This document shows, piece by piece, positions 22,701-34,700 of a stretch of 64,000 nt of DNA. Source of the DNA: Heligmosomoides polygyrus polygyrus (taxonomy: Eukaryota; Nematoda; Chromadorea; Rhabditida; Heligmosomidae). Position 1 is the stretch's first letter, and each line of letters starts with the position of its first letter. The notes beneath the pieces were generated by a model. It was not told the origin of the DNA. It ran no database searches and was given only the letters and a program-made list of their open reading frames with translations. A program made the position numbers and the translations under genes. Location: the NCBI GenBank assembly GCA_947396885.1, contig OX377201.1, forward strand, positions 22,421,923 through 22,485,922, given 5' to 3'.

Positions 22701-25700
22701 CAGGAACCTGTGCAACCGCCACATCCGAGTGCTCGACAACCGCTTCGGGAGTTACCTCATGCACCGCCACCTCCACCACCCTCTACGGTAGATTCGCAAG
22801 CGGAAACTAAAAGAGAGAATGGTCCTTCACGTTGTCACACACCAGCTGGAAATGGTGAGGGTTTCTTTTCACATTGCATTTTCGTCCTTTGTGGCTTCTC
22901 TAAACGCTGTCATGCACATAGTTGTATTCGAATTTTTGTCGCTAACACAGAAAACGGTGGGTACCTCCCTCCTAGGTTTAAGTAACAGTTGAAAATAGAA
23001 ATAAGCTTATACAACGACAAATGACGAGCAAAGTTTGACCTAATCGAAAACTAAGAGCGATGCGCAGTATCACAATGGGTATTCTTTTAGTTAACATTCT
23101 TATCTAGATGTCTCATAGCAGTTATAAGATGTCCTGAGCGAATCCAGGAGAGAGATTGGCGAAGAGATGTTACCTATTTTAGGCTCGAATTTGTTTTGTT
23201 CGCGAGCTGCCCGTGATGGCTTTTGTGAGCAGTGTAGGGTGCCGCATGTGCGCCTCATGTGGCTTGACGGAGCGCTAAGATATTAGGTTGTTCAAAAGGT
23301 TTCTCGCCACTCGGCATTTCGCAGTTTCTGTAAAGTTTTATGGAACTTTCTGTCGACAGCATTGTATATTAGATCATCCAATAAGTAATGTCGCGATCTA
23401 TCCTAGTCGAGGGGAGGAGGGAGGCACATAACTAAAATTTGTTGAAATTTAGTTGGCAATAATGAAGCGACTTCTAGAGAACTGAATAGGTCTCAAAAAG
23501 CAACAAACAAATACCCGCGGTTGTAAAAACGTCCCGTTGGGCAAGGCGTATTCAAACACAGCTGACCGCCTGACATGTTATAACCGGATCTATCAAAGTG
23601 AAAAAAGCATGTAAAATACCGCGTGCTGACCGCCGCCTGACATGTTATAACCAGGATCCGTCATGGTAAGGGACGCACATAGCTTTACTACTGTGGTGAA
23701 ATTTATTTGCGAATTTTGTCAGCATGCACCCTATTTTGCCCTCTACAACCCGCTCCATGAATGCCAAGTCAATTTGTTTAATAATTTTCAGTTATGTGCC
23801 TCCCCCCCCCCCCCCCCCCCGACTGGGATAGATCCCAATGTCTTTTGCATGCATTACTATATTGGTGTAATATTTGTTTACTAATTTGTGTATCTCGAAG
23901 GTATGCCGAAGTTGTTCTAAGGTAAATGAGACTTACTCTTTTCAAATCAACTATTTATGGACATTTTTGTTTTCAAGTTTCAGGTGAAATAGCCAAACAA
24001 ATTTCAGGGAAGCATATCATTGCATGCTCTTCGTGTTGGCGAGTTTGAGGTGAAATAGCCAACAAAATTTCAGGGAAGTATATCCGGCATTGCATGCTTT
24101 TCAAGTTTCGCAAGGGTGGTAATGCAACAGTGGCTACCAAAAAATTGTGATGTATATCCAGGTGACGTTCGCAAATGCCAAAAATAGTTTTTTAAGTACA
24201 AATTCGGTAACTTTGATCTCGGATTCCTCCCAATCAGGAAGACCTTAACATTTGAAGGTGACATGCTAATGGCAAAAATGGCGGCAAATCCTTGTCAACC
24301 AGTGGAGGAGCCAGAATACCCTTATCCAATCTAGAGCAACCATCCATTTCCATCTTGGCAGTGTTTGCAGAACTGGTGTTTGGGTATCCCACAATCTGTC
24401 CTCCGAGAACCGAGTCAACCAAGGGACGGCTTGTAACGCAGTGCTTCAACTGCACCGTACAGACCCGCTGGTCACTTGAGACGAAAATTGGATTCTGTAT
24501 GATAATCGAAAGCGCAAGAGGCAGTAATTATCTCCAAATGAATCACCAAAGAAGTACTGCGAAGCAGACTTTACATCATAAGGGCGCTTCTGTGTGTTTG
24601 GTGGAATAAATTGTCAATGTGCTGCAGATAATATGGGATAAATGGCAATAGGGCGCGTGTAGCGCAGTCGGAGGAGGCGCCGACTGTCGCCTGCACCCGA
24701 ACCAGGCTACCGGTTCGGATTTCCCGCCCAAGCCAACCAAGCCTTCCATCCCTCCGGGGTCAGTGAATTGGTACCAGACTTGTCTGGGAAGGATAGAGCG
24801 CTGACTTGCTCATCGGCTGGCCACCGCAAGTCATTGTATGGCCAAATACGCATTCAGATCGCCTCCACGATATTCCGTAGAAGCAGAATGCATGGCGCAT
24901 CCCAAAAGGGATTGAATAACGCCGTCCTTTATCCTTTATAAATGGCAATATGCTGCAGATAATAACGGTCACATGTTTATTACTTGTTGAGTACACTGAA
25001 AGAGAGAAATAAATTTGTGAAAAGTTGCCGAAGTGGCTGAAAACTTTTTGAATATCCTAATATTTGATATTTTAATATTATATCCCATCATCATAGTTAT
25101 CCTTTGTATTGGAAGTACTGTCGTATACAGCGCGAATCAAGGTTTATCGGTCGAGTCTCTCCCAGGCCGAGCCCTCTATCCATCCGAGGGATTGGCACCT
25201 ATACTTTCATCCTTTAATTATTCTTTTCTCTTTCTTGCATTCCTGTCTATAAACTTACAGGGTAAACTGAAGGCGTAAACTTCACATATTGAATACGTAG
25301 GAGATAAAACCTATCCAGACTTTACTGCGATAGTACGACGATTTCAAGCTGGAACACTGAAATTGCGATTTATTGTATTGTATTGTATTGTAGGCGACAA
25401 CCTTGTTCTACCTCCTCCCCCGCCGCCGCCGTCACTTCCTGATGTATCGTCGGTGAAGTTCGATACTGAAAGAGGTAATATTGGTTATTCCAACATCGTA
25501 TTTCTAATTTTAATGTGGTTCCCAGCTCTTGTTAGGTATTGATGTGTGCATTCCACGGGGATGGCAGGTTAGGATCAAAATTGGGTGAGACTGCATAGGT
25601 GAGACTTGTATCAGTTCACTAGCATTGGTAGTAATAAGAATCTAATTCCCAACAAAGACGTATTTAACCATTTAACTGTAATGTCGGTGGTTGGTTCATC

Positions 25701-28700
25701 TGTGATAACACATTAATGCTGATAGCCTGAAAAGGGTGGTATTTTGAGTTTTGAGGCGAAGAACAATAAATGCTGACTCGAAATCGGCCTCTGGTCAGTT
25801 CTTTATAACCTGCTATTGCTGTGATAGGCGCTGTTCTTCCAATATGTGACTCAGCAGTCAGCTTCAATCAATTGAGCTGCACATACATGCTGTGCAGATA
25901 GCTAGAGTAGATAATAGTGCAGTTCTTGCCCCGTGAGTATCAACAAGGAATGGAGCGGCCCATCGGGACGGAAAGGGGTCGGCTAACTGGTGCGTGAATT
26001 CACAGCGCTCATAAGTGGAAGTAGTAAGGAAATTAGTTGGTGATCTCACGGAGGTGTAGATTCATACACGGACCTCACCATGATTATTGACGAGCTGCTG
26101 ACATTCATCTCTAGTAGGTACTAATTAAAAAAATTAACAGCAATGTTTGAGCCCGCAACGTTTGATGCGAATTAATTAACGCTGTCCTTTATACATTGTC
26201 CTGCTTCGCCCATGCGTTCTTCTATATGTCGCCGAGTTCATTAGAATAGCGGTACCATTATACGGTTTTGGAAGAAGACGTGGCGCAATCCAAAACGCTA
26301 GCTACCGCTGGCCATAATCATTTGGTTCATTATTTTCGTTGATAGAATTACTAGTCGATGTCCCTCGTCTCGCGTTTAGCAGTTTTTCAAAACTTTTCTC
26401 CGTGTTTTCTTTCTGTGACACGTGAAGGGTAACTGCTCATGTGATAACTCGAGAACCTCCTTACTTTTTTTCTCGAAGTCAGTGGAATTGTCAAGTGCAC
26501 ACGCTTTCCTATGAAAGAATGGTACGTTTTGCACCCTTTAGAGAAATCACCTGAAGTGGTCTACTTATTTTGTTCCGTGGAGTTTCTAGTTCCAAGCTCG
26601 TAACGTTTCATCCGAATTATTTCTGAAGCAAATTTATTCAGAATCTCGTAAAAGAAGTGCGACAACTGTCCGAACTCCACAGCGGCGAAGCAGACAGGAT
26701 GCGTTACTTGAAGAAAATCCTTCACCGCCACCCGTCAGTCGTCGAAGGGTATGAATTATTTTCTTATTTTTTCCACCGAATTCGGAGCAATTCAAAAATG
26801 TTATTGCAAATTCTCTCTCGACAGCGAAATTCACTCCTGTGTTTTATAGCAAGGAAGTTGAGAAAGTGCATAAATAGATACATAGTTCTCTTCCTTCTCC
26901 TTGGGACCAATCCAGCCGTGTGTTTTATTCCACCGTTACTCCTGATGATTTTCCTCGAAAAGACTAGTGGCAGCTTTATGACATCATTTGTCTTCTCCAT
27001 AGATTTAGTGCTACCCCACAGTTAGGAAAACGGAAGTGAAGCAAGACAGATCAAGACAGATGGTGCAGTTTTGCGCGGTATTGCAAGCATTTAAATTGAT
27101 CCCAATTAGCCAGTAGAAGGGCAAAACCTAGCTATTATATCTCATGCGAAAGCTGAGGAATATCCTTTCTTTGTTGAAGGTCCAGATGTGGTTCCTTAAT
27201 CATGGTCAGATTTTTTATTTTCAGTCACGCAGTCCAGGTCCCTACCGGCAATCTCCTCCACAGGTACAGTCTCTTAACATAGCATGCTTTAATTCCTGTA
27301 GCTGTGTAAGCGCTTACAGCTGAACTTTACGGAATCATAATATTTGCTGCTTTTAAAGCAGCAGATTTTTTTTAAAGGTCGAAGAAGCAATTTTCTTGTG
27401 TGTTTTCGCTGACCTTAGGCATTTATTTATTTATTTAATACGTACGCGATAAGCGCGACACGTAGACACGACAACAATTGCAATCGAAGCGCAACATCAA
27501 GACAATAATAGACAATAACGCAACATCCGGCATAATTTTCATTTTACTAGTAAAAGCAGTTTTTGACTGGCTATTCGCGAAGTGGATCTCTTCCCCCTAC
27601 TCCCCCTTCATCTGGGCATGCGCAATTCCATGTTCTGTTCTGTTCTGTTCTGTTCCATGTAAATTTTGCGCTATTAAACAAACGAGCATTATAGCGTTCT
27701 AGACGAGCGCGTGGAGCAACGTCTGTATATGACATATGATGTTTTTTGATGCTGCAGTAATTGGAGCATTGCCTTATAAAATTTGGATAACGCGAAAAAC
27801 AAGATAAGTGCAACATTTGCTAGCAGAGAATACAAGAAAAAGGGAATCTATCCTAGTGGGGAGAGGTCACTTCACTCTGTCCGTTTGAGAACAGCGACAA
27901 AATCGAAAATAAAGTATATAGGCGGCGGGGGAGGGCATACTTCCATTGCGGTGCTCAGCTTATGACAATTCTGACGACCGCGCGGCAAATCGCGTCTGGC
28001 GCGTGGGACGCACCGACGCTCGAATTTCGTTGAATCACAACTTCGCGATATTCCGAATGGAGCTCCCTCTCCAAGGCTTAGCCTCATATTCGAGAAGGCC
28101 AAAACATGTTTGAAGGCAGAACTTGAAGATGTATTTGCTGCTATAAGAAAGTCTGCAAAGAAAAAGGATAGCGTTCGGCAGGGATCATGAAAAGAAGGTG
28201 ACCGCACGATGTAGCAAGTTTTTGAAATATTTTTTGTCAAGATTGTTTACAAAATGTTCACAAGAAATGAGACCGGTTGTTCTGTGCATGACCGTTTTTG
28301 TGGTGTGAGTAACTGTTTGTGAATAGTATCGATTTTTGAGAAACTTGGATAGTGTTTAGTATTGACTATTTGTTTCTATGAGTGTCTCTGGCCACAATGC
28401 AGGAGCATTGCTAGCATCCAACATACCTAATGAATACTTGTAAACTATGAAAAAACAAGAAATGAGTTGCAGCAAACAGTTCTATAACCGCGGGCCGAAA
28501 TCGGCCCGCGCGGTCGTCAATGGGTTAAAGGAAGCCTCGTCGCGGTCGCCGCAACATTTGCGGCCCGCATGCGCGATGGCTTTTCGCGTCCATCGCGGGC
28601 ATGGCATACTTTTTTCGCGGCCGCGCGGTGTTCAGCGTTGTTCTTAAGCTGATCGCCGTCGCGCTCCTTTGCAGAGCGATTTTAGCGATGCGACGAGCAC

Positions 28701-31700
28701 TGAGAAATCCATATCATTTCGCGTCGCTCCGCAAAATTCATCGCAGCGACGGGAAGTGTGCATGAGACCTTAGAAAGACGGCACATAGAATTAGCCTATA
28801 AGCATAACTTTTTTCTTTGAACTCTTACCAGGAAACTATCTCAACGGTAGGTCGGAACGGTCGAGACTGTTCTATATGGGCAGCATCGCCTCTCTGTAGA
28901 AAACGACAAAATGGAAATATCTTGACCCCAATACAACTCTGCGAAAAGTTAGGGACGACAGCAGTTGGGCCGTCGGCGGCGTTAGCCCTCTGCATGCACG
29001 CGGAGGGTGTGCTCAATTTGGCTGGAAACAGCGATCATGGGGAATACACCGCCCCTCTACCCACCCGCCACCACCGCTCCCTCGTCATCGCTGTATCCGG
29101 CCAACTTAAGCCCGCCCTCCGCTTGTAGGCAGAGGGCTAACGCCACCAACGGCCATAATTCCGTCGGCCCTAACTCTGCGCAGAGTTGTACTGGGGTGGA
29201 GATATTTGCATTTTGGTGTTTCCCACAAAGAGGCGATTCTGCCCGTTTACAACACTTCGGCCGTTCCCACCTACCATTGAGATGGTTTCCTGGTTAGCCA
29301 GGGAGGCTACCCTGTTTGTGCCTATTTCGCTCTTTAACGATACCGCCCCCCCCCCCTTCCAACTAGGATAGATCAAAAACAGTTCTTTTGCTCTGTGCTT
29401 TCTCCACTGACGCATTGAAGAGTATAGAATCGCACAACGGAAGGAAGGTCGAGGTGTGATCCAACTAGCGCAGCCGCGTTAGGTTTATTTATTTTTATTT
29501 ATTCTGAGGTTGACCACACCTAGGTGTCTCTTATCCCCTATATTGAGCCGAAACGGAAGCGAATGTGTGATCAAAATGGGGGAGAAAAGTACATTACGAT
29601 GTGCCTTACACAGTAGTTCACTATGTGTGCGCGCATGACAAGTTGATATACAAGTACCGTAGGGACTATGTCATATCTTCGCTCAGAGTTGAACGATCGC
29701 GTGGACAACATACACAATTAGGGGCGAGTTTCATAGATTTAAATTCAACACTGAACATTACACGAACACAATTACATTCGAAGAAAACAAAAAAAACATG
29801 AAAACAACAACTGAGGAAAGGTGCAGTGCTAGAATCGCCAGCGATGGCAGGCCGACGCTGTGCTGATCTCAGCGATGAGCCAGCATCGCTAGAAATGGAA
29901 GCACAAGCGATGTGTTCTCCATGTGTTCCCTCTCCACAAAGTCTGATACGGCCCCGCGACGATTTGTGTCTGTTGTCCACGCCATCGCTCACCCCAGAGC
30001 GATGTTATAGCATAGGCCTAACGGCGTTTTTAACTATTGCTTTTCAAAACAGCCCTACGAGCGATTTCGCACTTGAAGCGATAAGAAGTTATATTAGGTC
30101 TTTGGTATAACATTGCTAACACCAAGCGACGCCTAATGATATGCACCCATATCGATCGGGCGGCGCGATGGGATCAATATGGGAGCATATCATAAGGCGT
30201 CGCACTGGGCGAACGGTAGTATAACAATGACCTTAGGGTTACTCATATGTTCTTGGGATTTTGCGGTTTGATTTAGCTTTCCTGGTTGAAACACCTGTTG
30301 GTTTCGCCACATGTCACCTGGGTGGTCAATGGTCAGCTCATGCTTACGCAACTTGTTAGCAATCTACCAACCGATTAACTCAACAAAAAAAGCTAACAAA
30401 ACTCAAACGTCAGTCTAAACTCATCGTAACCTAGTGCATGTCTTTGACCACGGTGCATCCAATGCAAGTAGCAGTGATAATTGGAGGAATTGCAATAGAT
30501 CAGGGCATTTTTCATTGTCTGGCAAACATTGTCTGGAAGCCAGTAACAAGTCGATAGTGATTCCTTACTGACTACGATGGAAGCAGATCCGTTTCAATCC
30601 ACCCTGACCCGGCAACGACCATCTCTACCCGGTCCACTATCGTTCGAAAATTATAACAAATTGGTTGCCTGGAAAATTCTTTAGTGTATTCCGCATGGTT
30701 TTCAACCTGACTAATTCGCGGCACGAGCTGACGCATGTCTTCCCTACTTATTCCGATCTCTCCGTTTTGACTAGTTAGATTCGTTCATCACAGGAGATGA
30801 GCAAGTGAGTGCTGTATGTGTCACATTCAACATCCATGATCTCCAGCAGAGAAAAGCCGCCAACAATTCCCAAACGTGATCTACACACGAAGAAGGAGCT
30901 GTTGAGATTTTTCCGGAACGCTCGCGGCGTTGTGTACTGGGAGCTTTTCCCTTCTGGTGCCACCACCAACAGTCAAGTGTACTGCAGACAACTACTAAAC
31001 CTCAGCCATGCTGCGATTCAAGCTAAACGCCAAGGACTTGAGAAGATTCACTTGCTCCATAACAATGCAAGGCCGCATACTTCCAAGTTGACCCGCTAGA
31101 AGCTGCAGCTGTTGGGTTGGGAATTGTTCCGATCATTGGCGCACTTTCTGAAAGCGAAATGATAGGATCGAGCAGCGCTCGAAATCGACCTTCGTCACTG
31201 CGTTGATTCGAAACCGGAGGAGATCTACCGCCACGGCGCTCATTCCGTGCTGAACGATGGAGGACAGTCGTCGACAAAGACAGGCGATGCATGTATGAAT
31301 AAGGTTGGTTTTATCAGAAGATAGAAGAACTTGAAAAATACCAAAAAATCCCAAGAACGTATGAGTTAAAGTTAAGTAATAAAAATTCTGAGACACTTGT
31401 TCAACTGTTGTTGTTCATTTTTGTTGTATTCCTTGAAAGAGTTGACCTCTCAAGAGTTCAGAAAATCCAAAACAGAATGATTGAAAAGATCGGGCGGTGT
31501 CGGATAAGTGAAGAAGTACGACAGCTATTTTCTTCACAAACTTCTCGTGTTGCTGAGACCCCTTGAAAGCGCTTTGATTGCCATTTACCTGAGCAATCAA
31601 CCTGCTAGTATTGATCCAATTCAACTCTGAGGAAACTTAAAGTTCATTTGCTCATTTTTCATACTCACTTTACTACTTAAGATTTTTTCAGTCAGGATCA

Positions 31701-34700
31701 CGAACTCCTGGAGGCGGCTCTGAAATGCCCGTCTATGGCGCCGATACTCCGTACTACGGTGCTCGTACGCCAGCGTATGGTCCAAGCAGTACACCCTATG
31801 GAGCGAGAACACCTGGCTATGGTGGTGGACAAACACCTGGCAGTGCACCCTATGGAGCGAGAACACCTGGTTATGGAGGTGCACAGACTCCTGGCGCCAC
31901 ACCCTATGGAGCGAGAACACCCGGTTATGGAGGTGGACAAACACCTGGCACTACACCCTATGGAGCAAGAACACCTGGTTATGGAGGCGGACAATGCGGC
32001 GCAAATGCCACACCGCGATATAATGGAGCCCAATCGCCCGATTACACAGGAGTTCGTGGCGGGCGTTCTCCTGCTCAGGGTGCTCGAACGCCGCACTACG
32101 ACCCGGAACCTGCGCAGTATGCAGCTCGTACACCGCGCCCCCATGGTTCACCTCCTAGGGCGGGAGCCAAAACTCCAAACCCATCGGAACTTTATCAGCG
32201 AAATGGTCAGTATGGATCCGAGAATCGAAGCCGGCAGAATTCTGGCGTAAGTGGAGTTTTCGTACCAATTAAATTCCGAATTGAATCGGCTGGATCAACA
32301 CCTTCTGTCCACAAGAAAAGAACGTCTGCGTTTCATTTCGGTGTGCCTGCCGTGTAACCCTACTCATACAGCTCCGTGCATGCAGTGTAAGCCGGCAACG
32401 GAACCGCGATCTGTTCCTCTCGTGGTGGGGCCCACATCCCACTGATAGGATTCGCGGCGAGGAACAGTTGTCGCGACGCGATGCCATGCATAGTGGCCAA
32501 GTTGATCCAGCGCGATTGATCAATTCGGCCACTACACATATCACCGTGTCGCGCGTCGCGCGCACACTAAACAAGGCCGAAGGCCTATGGTATACTCCCG
32601 CGTCGCTTCATCGACGGGCGCGGGGCAACTGTCAATGACGCGCCTTCACTGTAGTGGCGGACGGCACAGTGGTGCGCGGTTGTCAGTCGACGCGCCATCG
32701 CTCCCGCGACGCGTCGCAGAGGGGTGTTATACGTCTGAGTGGTGGGAGCAGAATATACTCCTGTGCGACGTGCAGCGATTGTCGTGGAGGAGGAGTGTTT
32801 GCCGTGCCCTATTCTGTACACTTCCGCTCACTTATTTCGACACTTCCTTGGTTCGTGACCGTACACAGTGATTTCAACACACGTCTGGTGATGTTTCGGT
32901 GGTCATGTGATTGATGTCTCTGTTGTTTTCCTCGTAGGGTTTCCGTCGTGGCTAGGCTCATTTCGGGCTTTTTTCTCCTGTGAACTTCCTCGCCGGCATG
33001 GAAATCCACATTTCTGTGCCGAACAAGTCACAGGGAGGTTCTTTTGACATGTCCGGCACAGAAATGTGCCAAGTGAATGGCTACTTTTTGGAGGAGATAT
33101 TTTTGTAGACCGTTTTTTCCCACTTTTGTGCCGATTCCCGTATTTTTTCTCCTGTGAACTTCCTCGCCTGCACCGAAATCCACATTTCTGTGCCGGACAA
33201 GTCACATGGAGGTTCTTTTGACATGCCCGGCAAAGAAATTTGCCAATTGAATGGCTACTATTGAATGGCAATGAGCTTATTCGCTAAAATTCTGCAAAAG
33301 CCTCCGTCTGCAGAACTGCGTGAACTATGCCAGCCTCAGCGATGGCGACGCTCGCGAAGCGCGTCGCTGCAGTGAACGGGAGTATACCATAGGCCTAAAT
33401 GAGGCCGCTATTCGCGGAGGCATGCTCCAGTGGTCGACTCCTCGTGAATAGCTGGCCGCAGGGTGGCATACCACAAATCTGCTGTCGCGGGCTAATATTG
33501 GGGCAGTAAGGCCCAAGGCCTGGTTTAGGGATCGTTTAGTGTACGCGCGACGCCATTTGTAGTGGCCGAATTGATCAATTGCTTGGCTCGATCAATTTGG
33601 CCGCTACACATGCATCACGTCACGCGTCGCGCGCACACTAAACGACCCTTTATACGTGCACCGGCGTGGTTATGGGCGCAAATCTCGATTTTTCGCACCA
33701 CACGGCGAAGCCGCATCGCATTTATACTCTGCCGTCTTAATACACCAATGTGACGGAATTTCGGACACTATATTCTGCGAATCGCGCACTGGAGGGCCGG
33801 CCGGACTTAACGTAGACTCAGGATTCATTAGTATTTCTAGAATAGAGAAAAGGAACTTTAAGGCGAAGCTCCTCTTGGTTTGTACTTTTTTCTGTTCTAC
33901 AAGTTTTAAGGGATGTTTCCTTTTGTATCTTCTCTCGAATTACCCTATTTTGCCTAGAACGTTACATCCGTAAGCAAGTCAGCAGGTTAGTTCCTACCTT
34001 TCCTGTTTTTCTGAGAGGCGACGTTTAACCCCTTCACGGCAGTGTGCGTTTTCGCTTGCTCATTGTACCCGAAATTCCGTTTATGGTAAGATATCTTGGT
34101 GAAAAAAACTAAACCGAAAAAGCATCATCACATGTTAATTGGTCGACGCGTAGTACACCCCGGTGCAAAATTATAGGTTCACTCCCCTTTTTTCCATTAA
34201 TAAGAGAAGAACTCGCTCCCGAGGCTCAATTATGCTACCATTGTATTCCTCACAATCGGAAACCTCTATAGAAGAACTCTAGCAGATTACCTCATCAGTC
34301 CAGAATACCAGGAAGCTTTGATGAAAATTTAGCGAATGGAGACCGGTGCAAAATATAGGTTTACTTCATAAAAAACCTGATTAATCACAAAATTACCTAC
34401 AGGCAAGGTAAGATTATTAATTTGGCACATCACGTTTATTGCGAGCATTATTGAAAATTATATTTGGGGTACTGCTGATAAAGTCACCAATAACCGTTTC
34501 CTCTACATTGGTTCAAGCATCAAGTATGGCGTTTTTCAGATCAGAAATTGAAGTGTAAATGGTTCTATTTTTGTACAATATGTGTACAAGAATGCCCCAC
34601 AAGTTCTCTATCAGGTTGAGATCGGAGAAGAACTAGACCACTCCAAAAGTTGAATTCTGCTGGAGTTAAGCCAGTATATAGTTGACTGTGATACTTGTAT

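Noticed and set aside
24234..24455. 73-codon - frame with GGQIVGYPNTSS
   Set aside because: Lies in an intron of the + gene, has no splice signals at its ends and no recognised family; the + strand frame in the same place is equally long.
31692..32246. Calling the + host gene SPT5
   Set aside because: Only the TP/YG repeat is similar; no NGN or KOW domains are found in any exon, and the other domains do not fit SPT5.
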